From NCBI GenBank assembly GCA_016719405.1, contig JADJZE010000025.1, positions 1 through 39,092 on the forward strand: 39,092 bases of DNA, in the 5' to 3' direction. Numbering within the stretch: the first letter of the stretch is position 1; the number at the start of each line of letters is the position of its first letter. Made by a program: the position numbers and the translations under genes. This document shows positions 22,040 to 30,575 of the stretch, in pieces. The notes below the pieces were generated by a model. The model worked only from the letters and a program-made list of their open reading frames with translations. It was not told the origin of the DNA and did no database searches. This DNA is from Candidatus Aalborgicola lynettensis. Its GTDB lineage: Bacteria > Pseudomonadota > Gammaproteobacteria > Burkholderiales > Burkholderiaceae_C.

Positions 22040-23880
22040 TAGCAGATTCCCCCAACGTAAAAATATCCAGTGGTGCTGCCGCCTGCGCCTGATAGCTTGC
22101 CGTTTACCGACGCAGACCCACCACCACCACCACCGCCATAGACACCGATACCGCCATCTGCACCGGCATTTGATCCGTGCGAAGCGCCACCGCCACCACC
22201 AGAGCCGCCACGAAGCGCAGACGATGAATTTCCATTGCCGCCAGGGCGTGTGCCAGCCGCAACGCCTGCGATGCCTCCAGCAAGTTGCGTGGCTGCGTTA
22301 TTTGTGCCGCTTGCGCCACCTGCTCCACCATTGACTGCGGCGTCTCCGGAATTGATGCCGCCGCCAGAACCGCCGCCGGTAGCCGACCAGCCAGTCGCTG
22401 CCGTACCAGCGGCACCCGTCGTATCAGAGCCTGCTGCGCCTGCCGTGCCCGTGTTGGTCACAAGTCCAGTCGTTGCCGCTGCTGCCGCGCCTGCAGTTGA
22501 AGGTGCTGTAGTCCCACCAGCGCCGCCGCCGCCGCCGGTAGCTTCAAGCAGCGAACCAAAGCTATGCGTTCCGCCAGTAGTGCCGGGGTTTCCGTCTGTG
22601 GTATTTACAGCGACAGCCGCGCCGCCTGTGCCATTCGCGCCGACTGTCAGAGTGATGGATGTACCGGGTGTGCCAGCCTTGATGACGGCAAACGCCATCG
22701 TTCCCGCACCGCCACCCGCGCCGCCTCCGCGATACGTTCCCGGAGCCCCGCGCCGACCAGAGCCACCGCCGCCACCGGGTGCAGCAAGCAGCACTTCATA
22801 CGACTTATAGCCTGGTGGCTCCACGAACGTCATCGTGCTGGATGGCTCCAGCTTAAATGCCGTCAGAACGACCGAATAGAACCCAGTGCCATCACATTGG
22901 ATAAGCCGGGTTTCGCCGGGGTACATCACATAGTTTGTGAGCCCGTCGATCAGTTCCGCCCCATTGGGCTCTAATGTGATGTTGCCCGTGCCACTGTTGC
23001 GCACGTAGCAATTCCAGCCGCTGCCAAGCGTGGCCGATGCGGTGAATGTTTGGCTGAATGTGCCACTGGTAATGTCAACCAGCGTCGAACGGTCAGCGGC
23101 TGCGAGAATGGTGTTACTTGTGCGTGCGGAGCGAATAAAAAGATCAGCCGCGCCCCAACTTGCCGTAGTGCCGTCCGTTGTGACGAACTTGCCAGAGTTG
23201 CCAGTTTGTGCAGGTAACGCAGCAGCGAACACAAGTCCGTCGGCGTAATCCTTGCGCACGGCTTCGGTTGAGCCCGATCCAGTTGCGGGCAATGTCACCG
23301 TGCCGGTGAATGTCGGGCTAGCAAGGTTGGCCTTTTTGTTGCCACCTGTGCCGCCAATGTCGCCGGTAAATGTGCTGGCACCCGTCACAGCAAGCGTGCC
23401 ACTTACCGTTTGATCACCTGTAAGCGTGAGATTGCCGGTCAGCGTCTGGTTGCCCGTTTTTGACAGGTATTCCGAGCCAGCAAGCAGAACGAAATTTGTG
23501 CCGTCATACATCAGCAAAATCGGCTGATTGACAAGAATGTCACCGCTGGTAGGGTCAGCGCCTGCAATCGTTTTGACCGACTTGGCACCCAGCCCTGACA
23601 CGTTGACAGTCAATGCCCCCGTGCCTGCGTTTGTAGGCCGATAGAGCAGCATCAGACCGGTTGTGTAGCCCACCAGTGCAGTGGTGGGCGTGAGTACGTG
23701 CGCGGAGGCTGTGCCGGTCTCTGTGGCGGTAAGCAAAATGCCGCCAGTGAAGCCGTTTAGACACTCCTTCAGAACTTTCTTAATCAGTTGAAAGTGGTCA
23801 TCGCCTTGGCTCTTGGGGTCAGCGCTGGTTGGATTTGTGATGACCAAATCGTTGATGTAGTTGCCGGTTTCTAAAGCCAT
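22039..23880 (-). CDS. Tail fiber with polyglycine-rich C-terminal domain
   Basis: 613 residues. N-terminal half has the fiber repeats YLSKTGNQTLTGNLTLTGDQTVSG and SPTFTGTVTLPATG plus IRKDYADG-like VRKDYADG. From about residue 370, after VEPPGYKSYEVLLAAPGGGGG, come about 240 residues of Gly-rich repeats (GGGGGAGGTT, GGGSGGG, GGGGGGGS) ending YFYVGGIC. Such domains resemble polyglycine-helix receptor tips (as in the T-even-like S16 adhesin). Likely the host-range determinant. Confidence 0.8.
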   Translation of the reverse strand: MALETGNYINDLVITNPTSADPKSQGDDHFQLIKKVLKECLNGFTGGILLTATETGTASAHVLTPTTALVGYTTGLMLLYRPTNAGTGALTVNVSGLGAKSVKTIAGADPTSGDILVNQPILLMYDGTNFVLLAGSEYLSKTGNQTLTGNLTLTGDQTVSGTLAVTGASTFTGDIGGTGGNKKANLASPTFTGTVTLPATGSGSTEAVRKDYADGLVFAAALPAQTGNSGKFVTTDGTTASWGAADLFIRSARTSNTILAAADRSTLVDITSGTFSQTFTASATLGSGWNCYVRNSGTGNITLEPNGAELIDGLTNYVMYPGETRLIQCDGTGFYSVVLTAFKLEPSSTMTFVEPPGYKSYEVLLAAPGGGGGSGRRGAPGTYRGGGAGGGAGTMAFAVIKAGTPGTSITLTVGANGTGGAAVAVNTTDGNPGTTGGTHSFGSLLEATGGGGGAGGTTAPSTAGAAAAATTGLVTNTGTAGAAGSDTTGAAGTAATGWSATGGGSGGGINSGDAAVNGGAGGASGTNNAATQLAGGIAGVAAGTRPGGNGNSSSALRGGSGGGGGASHGSNAGADGGIGVYGGGGGGGSASVNGKLSGAGGSTTGYFYVGGIC

Positions 23881-24489
23881 TTATCCAGCCCTCATGTTGA
23901 TAAGTGAACCGCTTGTGTTTTCGCGGCGTTCTGTGGCTTTGATGCGCTGTTTGACTTGCTCGTATTTGCGCTCCCACACACCTATGCGCGGGTCATCCTG
24001 CATGTACGGCGCAGCCTCGCACAAAGCCCCGTAGCGCAGCAAATCCGGTGCATTGGTGATAAACCAGTTGCTTGTATTGCTGTCGCTCAGTGCGTCCAGC
24101 TTTTTGTAGTACCGGCCTTTGACTGTGTACGCCGAATCCGCATAAGGCCCGAATATCACGTTATCGCCTTCACGGGCGAAGAACACCGGTTTACCAGAGC
24201 CTGCGCGTGTCGGGTAGTTGGTGTAAATCCACTCTGCATCCTTGCGCTCTAGCTTCTGCGCGCTGGTGTCATCGATGTACAAGAATTGCCACTCCAAAAA
24301 GCCACTAGGAAGGGCTACAACCCCGCTAGAAATGGCCGAACTGAACGAGGCTTCCATGGCCCTGATTCGCAACTCATTGGCAATACGAAACTCAGCATCA
24401 GCTATCAATTCCTTAATGATGTCGGTCATATCCGACCGATGCAGGAAGCCTGCAATGGACGTTTGAAGGGTCGCATACGAGGTAATCAT
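23881..24489 (-). CDS. Head-tail adaptor / completion protein
   Basis: 202 residues; start MITSYATLQTSIAGFLHR at the ATGA overlap (an ATG 9 bp upstream is possible). DIIKELIADAEFRIANELRIRAME, ALPSGFLEWQFLYIDDT and VKGRYYKKLDALSD match phage adaptor proteins that dock under the portal. Helical bundle with a beta insertion. Confidence 0.7.
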   Translation of the reverse strand: MITSYATLQTSIAGFLHRSDMTDIIKELIADAEFRIANELRIRAMEASFSSAISSGVVALPSGFLEWQFLYIDDTSAQKLERKDAEWIYTNYPTRAGSGKPVFFAREGDNVIFGPYADSAYTVKGRYYKKLDALSDSNTSNWFITNAPDLLRYGALCEAAPYMQDDPRIGVWERKYEQVKQRIKATERRENTSGSLINMRAG

Positions 24490-25025
24490 CCAAGCCACCC
24501 ATACCTTTCCACATACGTTGGCATGTGATCGTAGAATTTGATCCCAGTTGGGGCGAATTTACATAGTGCGGATTGCGGCGGGATGTAAACCCTAATTCCG
24601 CGCCCTCTCGCTACCCCTATCAAATACTCCATATTTGCTTTTTGGTAACCAAATTCGTCGGTGCCGTCCATGTCCACGCCATAGATAGCGATCTCTTGCG
24701 CACCTTCATGGATTGCAAGGGCCATGGCGTAGGCAATCGAGCTATTCCAGTAGGCTTGCCCAATCGTCTTTGCCACCGCGTCGAACGGGTAATTGGCTTG
24801 TGTGTAGATCTGTTTGCAATCCTTCAACCGCTGCGCGTAATCAGGGCCGCGCTTGCTGTGTCCGCTGTCCAATAAGCGCTGGTCGTGCATCTCAAAATGC
24901 CGCTTCATGAAGCCATAGCCTGTACTGTCCCACGGCAAGCCCCATTTTTCCCACGTTGGATCGTCCCATGGCGCATCAGCGTGGGTGCTTGGTGCAAGCC
25001 CGATGATTGCGACTTTCAGGCCCAT
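24486..25025 (-). CDS. Rossmann-like hypothetical protein
   Basis: 179 residues. MGLKVAIIGLAPSTHADAPWDDPTWEKWGLPWD opens with a strand-loop-helix nucleotide-binding-like element, followed by IAYAMALAIHEGAQEIAIYGVDMDG, the second strand-helix. I recall similar proteins in tail regions of Burkholderiales phages but not a function; sugar-nucleotide or base handling are possibilities. Confidence 0.55.
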   Translation of the reverse strand: MGLKVAIIGLAPSTHADAPWDDPTWEKWGLPWDSTGYGFMKRHFEMHDQRLLDSGHSKRGPDYAQRLKDCKQIYTQANYPFDAVAKTIGQAYWNSSIAYAMALAIHEGAQEIAIYGVDMDGTDEFGYQKANMEYLIGVARGRGIRVYIPPQSALCKFAPTGIKFYDHMPTYVERYGWLG

Positions 25026-25342
25026 GATTGCTTCCGTTTTGCGATAGGCGTGCCAGGCATAAGCATGTGCGCCTTTTCCTCGGATTGGATATACAGCAGC
25101 GCCCGTTTCACTTCGTCTGGATCATGGCTCAGGATGTTGTAGCCAAGGTTTTTCAGCCGTACAACATCACCCAAATGGATCGTTGCCACCTTGACCAGGT
25201 TGCCTTTGTAGCGCCCGGTTTCTGGCTGCATGTTCTTGGTCATGATGTTGTCGGCCATCACCTGCGAACTGTCGTAGCTGGTCTTAACGACAAGCGCGTC
25301 ATTCGCCTCGTCGTAGTGCGATGTCTCAATTAGGTCTTGCAT
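25016..25342 (-). CDS. Conserved-looking phage structural-region protein
   Basis: 108 residues from ATG 25342 (MQDLIETSHYDEANDALVVKTSYDSSQVMADN). The upstream extension overlaps the Cys-rich gene and a terminator and is rejected. KTSYDSSxVxxxN...LVKVATIHLGDVV resembles a phage family seen near head-tail genes. Weak ribosome-binding site. Confidence 0.6.
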   Translation of the reverse strand: MQDLIETSHYDEANDALVVKTSYDSSQVMADNIMTKNMQPETGRYKGNLVKVATIHLGDVVRLKNLGYNILSHDPDEVKRALLYIQSEEKAHMLMPGTPIAKRKQSWA

Positions 25343-25348
25343 AGGTGT

Positions 25349-25372
25349 AAAAAAGCCCCAGTGAAGGGGCTT
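25349..25372 (-). terminator. Intrinsic terminator
   Basis: AAGCCCC-TTCACT-GGGGCTT then TTTT in the leftward direction; overlaps the stop of the Cys-rich gene and ends 7 bp before the next ATG. Confidence 0.8.
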
Positions 25373-25688
25373 ATCGTTTGCTGCAAAGCGCCACGGTGCT
25401 GGTGCTGTCGTAGCTGGCGTAGAGGTCTTTGCCGCTGGGCTTTGTGGGCCAGTTGCGGGTGTCGCAGGTTGCACCCACTGGGGCGCGTTCCTTTGACTTG
25501 ATTAAGCCGCCGTTTACAAGGGTGTAGGCTGGGCGGGTTGTGCTGGTGCCGTTGGGCTTTACTTTGTACCACTCGCAATCGCACGCAACCACCACCGGTG
25601 TGTCTACATGCCAACGCTCACACAAGCACTGGGCCTGTGAAAGTGATGGCAGGAGTAGCAACATAGCAGCGACTAACCAGCGAGTCAT
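25371..25688 (-). CDS. Exported Cys-rich small protein
   Basis: 105 residues. Signal peptide MTRWLVAAMLLLLPSLSQA with likely cleavage before QC, then six Cys in CLC, CDC and single positions, likely disulfides in the periplasm. Unusual among virion genes; could be secreted for superinfection exclusion or envelope modification, or be a moron. ATGA overlap with the hydrolase gene. Confidence 0.65.
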   Translation of the reverse strand: MTRWLVAAMLLLLPSLSQAQCLCERWHVDTPVVVACDCEWYKVKPNGTSTTRPAYTLVNGGLIKSKERAPVGATCDTRNWPTKPSGKDLYASYDSTSTVALCSKR

Positions 25689-27250
25689 GCCACCTTTTCC
25701 AGCGACATGCGCTCTAACTCAACAGTCACAGCAGTTCCCGCTGCTCCCGCAAGCGCCTGCACGCGAAAATCCACCGAGGTGATCCCGTCTGATGGTATCG
25801 TTATGTCTGGACCAACAATCGTGTGCGTGCCATCTGCAAAACCACAATCTGCATTGCTTGCGCCATATGCCGAAATTGCATACCCAGTGCTTGCAACAGT
25901 GCCAGCAAAAACAACAGTTGCATTGATACCTTTGAGGCCTGACCCGCTAACATTTGTCAACTTCAACCGAAACTTAGGGCGCAGTTTTTGTCCTGCAGTG
26001 AACCGGCTTGACGATACTGCGGTGACTGCTTTGCATCGGATGTAGTCGTTGGCTGCACTTGGTGTAAACACGCATCGCAGCGCATATCCAACGCCATCTG
26101 TCCCGGTGACTGTGGAATAAACTGCCGTCCCACCGGCTCCACTCAGAATGCTGTCAACTTGCAGCCCTGCCGGGATTGCTGTAGACCCTGTTGTATTGCC
26201 AGAGCCCGATACCGCATTGATCGTTCCGCCTGTATTTGTCCACGGTGCAAAGTCCCAGATGTTGGTGTTTGTTGCGCTTGTACCGTAGTTGTCAGCGTTG
26301 GACGTTGTGAGCGTCTGTATGCGCGGAATCAACGAACCAATCGCGTCATAACATGCCTGTGCTTTTGCAGCTTGCGCACCTAATGGAGACTCATGGATTC
26401 CGTCCGAAGCCAGATAGCTTGTGCGCGGCGATCCTTTTGTGGCTGCAATCGGATTGCAAGAGTAGTAAAAGGTGTCGGCAAAATACACGTTTCCGCGCGT
26501 TTGCGCCTGCTCTTTGCACCACTTGTTGACCGTCAGATAAACCTCAACAATCGCGGCTGTATTGCCTGTCGTAATGCCGGGTGGCCCGATTAAAAGCACT
26601 TTGCGACCAGCGCCCAAAAATGCGCCCAGCATTGTTTGGCAGTTGGAGATTGTTTGTGCTGCTGTCAAGCCAGCATTTACGGCATCGTTGTACAGTGGGA
26701 CTTGGAAGAACACCCACGCCGACGAGTACGCAAGCACATCGGCCTCGTATCGTGCAAGCATATCCACAGAGGTGTTACTTGAAACACCCGCATTGCGTAC
26801 AAGATGCAGCGCTCCACCGAGTTTGCTGTTGAGGTGCACCCAATACGCATTGTCAGCAAATGCACTGCGGTTTGTAGCAAGCATTACCTTTGTAGCGATG
26901 GCTGCTGTCGATCCATCTGCCCCTGCGCACGGAAAGCTAAATGTGTTTGCTGTCAGATACGTGATGGCAACATCTCGCACGTTGTAGGTGCTGTCTTGGC
27001 AGTTGTTGATGTCTGTTATCTGCCCAGATCCAAGGCCGTGGGATGTCGCCGTTGCGGTTGCGACCCCGCCAGAGCGAGATAGCGCAGTAATGGTGGGTAT
27101 GGTGTTTATCCGGTGGGTCATCGAGTCGCCAAACGCGATCACTGTGTTTGCTGGAGCGCCAAGCGGAATTTCAACACCCCCCGGCCCCACCAGCCCTGTG
27201 ACGTTGCCGGTTTGGGGGTCGGTGGCATAAGTAGCGATACTCGGGTACAT
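25685..27250 (-). CDS. SGNH/GDSL hydrolase virion protein
   Basis: 521 residues; start MYPSIATYA at 27250 overlapping the previous stop. Esterase/deacetylase of the SGNH family: VIAFGDSMTH (block I catalytic Ser) near residue 44, SDGIHESPLGAQAA (DxxH catalytic pair, block V) near 285. The C-terminal part is a beta-rich domain (VDSILSGAGGTAVYSTVTG, KLRPKFRLKLTNVSG). As a tail protein it likely removes acyl groups from host polysaccharide during adsorption. Confidence 0.8.
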   Translation of the reverse strand: MYPSIATYATDPQTGNVTGLVGPGGVEIPLGAPANTVIAFGDSMTHRINTIPTITALSRSGGVATATATSHGLGSGQITDINNCQDSTYNVRDVAITYLTANTFSFPCAGADGSTAAIATKVMLATNRSAFADNAYWVHLNSKLGGALHLVRNAGVSSNTSVDMLARYEADVLAYSSAWVFFQVPLYNDAVNAGLTAAQTISNCQTMLGAFLGAGRKVLLIGPPGITTGNTAAIVEVYLTVNKWCKEQAQTRGNVYFADTFYYSCNPIAATKGSPRTSYLASDGIHESPLGAQAAKAQACYDAIGSLIPRIQTLTTSNADNYGTSATNTNIWDFAPWTNTGGTINAVSGSGNTTGSTAIPAGLQVDSILSGAGGTAVYSTVTGTDGVGYALRCVFTPSAANDYIRCKAVTAVSSSRFTAGQKLRPKFRLKLTNVSGSGLKGINATVVFAGTVASTGYAISAYGASNADCGFADGTHTIVGPDITIPSDGITSVDFRVQALAGAAGTAVTVELERMSLEKVA

Positions 27251-27534
27251 CAGCGAATCCCCCAAGCGTCTGCGAGAGTGCCGGTAAACCGCACCTTTTG
27301 AATCGGTGCCAATATCGCAACAGAGATAAACGAGGCTGGACTTGCATCGTAGGATGGGACAAAGAAGTTCGTACCATCCGTAGAAATAGCGATCTCACGC
27401 GCACCACTGGTGGACGTGAGATACAAAGTCGCTGGCATAGGTGATCCAGCCGCGCCAACGGTGATAGTTGTAGATGCCGGGATAGTCCCGCTTGCAAATT
27501 CGCGTGGGCTTGCGTGGTTAACCGTAACTGCCAT
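27250..27534 (-). CDS. Small beta-rich virion protein
   Basis: 94 residues from MAVTVNHASPREFASG (start chosen after the terminator). Strand-rich with AREIAISTDGTNFFVPSYDASPASFISVAILAPIQKVRFTG, like an Ig- or decoration-type domain. Coupled to the SGNH gene by TGATG, so perhaps a partner of it. Confidence 0.6.
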   Translation of the reverse strand: MAVTVNHASPREFASGTIPASTTITVGAAGSPMPATLYLTSTSGAREIAISTDGTNFFVPSYDASPASFISVAILAPIQKVRFTGTLADAWGIR

Positions 27535-27547
27535 GTAATTCTCCAAA

Positions 27548-27573
27548 GAAAAAGGGAGCCGAAGCCCCCTTTG
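27548..27573 (-). terminator. Intrinsic terminator
   Basis: AAAGGGGGC-TTCG-GCTCCCTTT then TTC in the leftward direction, between 27592 and the next start. Confidence 0.75.
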
Positions 27574-27591
27574 TGGTTAGCGTGTAAACGC

Positions 27592-28191
27592 TTAGTAGTC
27601 GCCGAGCGCGGCCCATGTGATGACAATCGTGCCGCTAATCGTCTGCGTTGCGTCGGCGTCAACATCGCCAGTCGTGGCATAGGCAGTGTTCAAGTACACA
27701 TCTTTTGCCGTAGTCGTTCCGTCGAATTGCGCAGATGCAGCCAGAGCAGCAGATACCGCAGTACCAGCAACGTTGATAGTCGCAGAGCTTGTAAACTCAG
27801 TGGAAGGCAGTAAATCGACCATCGTCGTTGCCAACGTGGTGGAGCTTGCTGTAACCGTTCCCAACGAGATAGCACCCGTAGAACTTGCGTTAAGCGTTGA
27901 CGCGAGTACGCTGGTTGTCTTTTGCTGCAAAGTAGCCGTAACACCCATTACCAGGATCCGCCCTTGCGGGAAATCATAGATTTTGGTGCCTTGGTACTCT
28001 GTGCCGTTGACAACGGTTTGAGGTACGTTGTTCAGCGTCAGCGTGGTTTGACAGAATGGGCCAAACTGCACATGCTTGGTGACAATCTCGCCTGTAGCCG
28101 GTGCAACTGCTGCGCCTGCTTTGTCCAGCGGATCGCCGTCGATCACATGGATGCTGCCCGTGTTGGGCTGTAGTGTTTTGAAACTTGGCAT
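27592..28191 (-). CDS. Head decoration-like protein
   Basis: 199 residues. Strand-rich and Thr/Ala/Ser-rich (TLNASSTGAISLGTVTASSTTLATT, ATINVAGTAVSAALAASAQF). Just downstream of the major capsid gene, flanked by terminators, as expected for an abundant decoration protein. Function by position. Confidence 0.65.
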   Translation of the reverse strand: MPSFKTLQPNTGSIHVIDGDPLDKAGAAVAPATGEIVTKHVQFGPFCQTTLTLNNVPQTVVNGTEYQGTKIYDFPQGRILVMGVTATLQQKTTSVLASTLNASSTGAISLGTVTASSTTLATTMVDLLPSTEFTSSATINVAGTAVSAALAASAQFDGTTTAKDVYLNTAYATTGDVDADATQTISGTIVITWAALGDY

Positions 28192-28208
28192 GTATTGCTC
28201 CTAAAAGT

Positions 28209-28228
28209 TAAAAAGGCCCCGAAGGGCC
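28209..28228 (-). terminator. Intrinsic terminator after major capsid gene
   Basis: GGCCC-TTCG-GGGCC followed by TTTTT in the leftward direction. Confidence 0.85.
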
Positions 28229-28237
28229 ATTGAATGA

Positions 28238-29185
28238 TTAGGAAGTAGCCAAATCGTAAACCGCCGCATGCGCTTTTTCATTGCAGACCTCAAGGGTAAA
28301 TTCAACAATAATCTGCTTACGCTCGGAATCGCCGGTTTTCGCCAGGTCGTGAGTGCGGAAGTCGCGCAAGGTCGCAAACTTCGCCATTTCGGTGTCAACG
28401 AAGAAGATAACATCGGTCTGTGCCTGACGGCATGGCACAAGGCGAACCTCGTTACCGAGCGGGTCGATGTAAATATCCACCGAGTTGACAACCTTTTTGA
28501 TGTCGCCGTTGCTGGTCTTGGTAGACGAACCAGAGAACGATGCAAACTTGCGTTTCTGGAATGCGTTCAAGATGCCCATCGTAGGGTTCCCGCCGTTCGT
28601 CCAGGCCAGCGACAAAGCCGCCTCAACTTGCGACTCTTGCAGCGCGCGTGCCGTGCCATCGGTGTAGGTATCAGTACCGTTACCAGCCGAAGCCGTACCG
28701 TCCGAAGCCTTGTCGATGTTGGTTTTGACCCATGCTTGCAACCCTGCGCACTCTGGCTCTAGGGTCGCGTTACCAACGGCAGAGGCGTAATTGCCGAGCA
28801 AGCGGGTTTCCACATCGCGCTTCAATTCCTTCATTCGCATTTCCATTTGCGCGGCCATCTTGGCTTTTTTGCCTGCGTTGTCCACCGCCTCTTGTGTGCC
28901 AGTGACGCTAGCCACCTTGTCAGAGATTTGGCGATAGTTGTAAACACGGGTATTCACGGTCGCTGCGTCGGTTGTCGCGTCGTCACCCTCCAGCACCTTA
29001 TTTGTGCCAGAAGCTGCTGTGAGGGCCGTTGTCTGCCACTCATGCTTTGTACCTGTCGCCTTGACTTTTGGAAGGGCAGACAAGAACGGTGTTTCTGTTG
29101 GGGAGATGTCGTAAACGATATCCGAGAGGTCTTCACGGTTGCCGACCGCAGAAAACGAGGTGAGGGTATTTGATGGGAGAGCCAT
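28238..29185 (-). CDS. Major capsid protein, DUF5309/SU10-like
   Basis: 315 residues. MALPSNTLTSFSAVGNREDLSDIVYDISPTETPFLSALPKV is the typical N-terminus of DUF5309 capsid proteins, followed by HEWQTTALTAASG, RQISDKVASVTGTQEAVDNAG and VDIYIDPLGNEVRLVP. HK97-fold capsid subunit forming the icosahedral shell. Good ribosome-binding site and a terminator right after, in keeping with high expression. Confidence 0.85.
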   Translation of the reverse strand: MALPSNTLTSFSAVGNREDLSDIVYDISPTETPFLSALPKVKATGTKHEWQTTALTAASGTNKVLEGDDATTDAATVNTRVYNYRQISDKVASVTGTQEAVDNAGKKAKMAAQMEMRMKELKRDVETRLLGNYASAVGNATLEPECAGLQAWVKTNIDKASDGTASAGNGTDTYTDGTARALQESQVEAALSLAWTNGGNPTMGILNAFQKRKFASFSGSSTKTSNGDIKKVVNSVDIYIDPLGNEVRLVPCRQAQTDVIFFVDTEMAKFATLRDFRTHDLAKTGDSERKQIIVEFTLEVCNEKAHAAVYDLATS

Positions 29186-29195
29186 GATTTAGTCC

Positions 29196-30218
29196 TTAAA
29201 CTTTGCCGGTTGCCAACAGGTAATCAATCGTGCTTTGACGTGATCCCGTGCGCCGGACTTCTTGGTGGATTTTCTGGATATGGTTTGTATTTCTACTCGC
29301 CGTCGATCCAGGCTTGATGATCTTTGGAGCCGCTCTAATCTGCTTTTCAGCGACGTTAGAAGCTGCTTTACCCTGTCGGTACAACATCGCATCGCGGGCA
29401 AGGAGAACGGCTTTGTGGTCGCTCAATCCTTGAATATCCCGATCTGTGTACCCGCGTGCTTTTAAGTCGGCAGCGATTTGCTGCTTTTCTTTCGTGGCGA
29501 CTGCTTCGCTTCCCCATTCAGGGCATGCATTCAAAAGGGCTTGTCGCTCGGATTCGAGTGAGGCCGCTGTCTGTTGGCTCTGCTGCTGCTGGATATGGCT
29601 CTGCGTTTGATTGATGTCCTGCACCTTCGCTTGGTAAGCCTGTTTCAGCTCGCCCATTTGTCGCTGCAACCTCATCGCCTGCACCGGGTCGCTGTCTTCT
29701 AACGCAGCCCAGTTAATGCCCTGGTATTGCGCTAGTTGGTTCTCGATCACCTTGGCTTCGGCAATCTTCCCAACAACAGCCTGTTGTACCTGTGTTTGCT
29801 GCTGTACGGCCTGCGCGTATTCCTGCGCCTGCTTGCGTACTTCAGCGGCCTCTCGCACCTGTTTATCGACGTGGCCTTGGAGTTGGTAGCTTTTTATAAG
29901 GTCGGCGAATTTCACCTTGCCTTCTTGCCCATCGACCTTGGTTTTAATCAAGACCGCGCCGTCTTCGTCTACATCGAGAGAACTTTCGTCCGCTCCAAGC
30001 AGCTTTGCAACGTCAGCAAGTTGGTACTCGTTAGGTGTTTCGTCGCCCTTGTCTTCAGCATCAACCTTTTCAGGTTCATCTGTCGCAGGTTCGTCTGCTT
30101 GCGCCTCTTGTTGAGGCTCGGAAGGCTCTTGCGGGGCATCGTCCGCAGACAACAATGCCTCAAGCCTGTCCAGAGTCGATTCGCCGCCCGTTTCGGGGGT
30201 GGAAGATTCTGTTTCCAT
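29196..30218 (-). CDS. Scaffolding / head assembly protein
   Basis: 340 residues, acidic N-terminus (PSEPQQEAQADEPATDEPEKVDAED), long Gln/Ala-rich helices (VREAAEVRKQAQEYAQAVQQQ, SHIQQQQSQQTAASLES) and a basic tail. The acid-helical-basic plan and position directly before the capsid gene are those of phage scaffolding proteins. Confidence 0.8.
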   Translation of the reverse strand: METESSTPETGGESTLDRLEALLSADDAPQEPSEPQQEAQADEPATDEPEKVDAEDKGDETPNEYQLADVAKLLGADESSLDVDEDGAVLIKTKVDGQEGKVKFADLIKSYQLQGHVDKQVREAAEVRKQAQEYAQAVQQQTQVQQAVVGKIAEAKVIENQLAQYQGINWAALEDSDPVQAMRLQRQMGELKQAYQAKVQDINQTQSHIQQQQSQQTAASLESERQALLNACPEWGSEAVATKEKQQIAADLKARGYTDRDIQGLSDHKAVLLARDAMLYRQGKAASNVAEKQIRAAPKIIKPGSTASRNTNHIQKIHQEVRRTGSRQSTIDYLLATGKV

Positions 30219-30243
30219 TTTCGTTTCTCTATGTTTCGCCCAT

Positions 30244-30272
30244 AAAAAAAGCCACCTTGTTATGGTGGCTTG
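30244..30272 (-). terminator. Intrinsic terminator before scaffold
   Basis: AAGCCACC-ATAACAA-GGTGGCTT then TTTTT, leftward, between the 93-residue gene and the scaffold start. Confidence 0.82.
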
Positions 30273-30293
30273 AGTTGACCAATGGGCTAATGG

Positions 30294-30575
30294 TCAGCGT
30301 CTAAACATCGCAAACTTGCGCTTCTGTTCCAATTCATTTAGCTGCACTTCTGCAACAATTCCGTCTTGCACAATGCGTTGAATCTCGCGCTTCACGCCTG
30401 CCAACAGTTGCTGACTGATCACGATGCGCAGTGCTTTCTGTGCATTGTCCGAATCACAGCCAATCGCTTGCATGTGCAGGTGCTTCTCAACCGCATCAAA
30501 TGCTTCTATAAACATCGGATGCTCTAACAGATGCTTTGCGTCTGTCGCTCTGATGCGTCGATCTTCTGGGGTCAC
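30294..30575 (-). CDS. Small protein after portal
   Basis: 93 residues, GTG start in GTGA overlapping the portal stop. MTPEDRRIRATDAKHLLEHPMFIEAFDAVEKHL and ALRIVISQQLLAGVKREIQRIVQDG are helical. Proteins of this size with RA.EAK.LLE.P.f.eA starts recur beside podovirus portals; unnamed, probably head assembly. Confidence 0.62.
   Translation of the reverse strand: MTPEDRRIRATDAKHLLEHPMFIEAFDAVEKHLHMQAIGCDSDNAQKALRIVISQQLLAGVKREIQRIVQDGIVAEVQLNELEQKRKFAMFRR

Noticed and set aside
22235..22810. Long rightward Pro/Ala-rich ORF opposite the fiber gene
   Set aside because: Mirror image of the Gly-rich codons of the fiber on the other strand.
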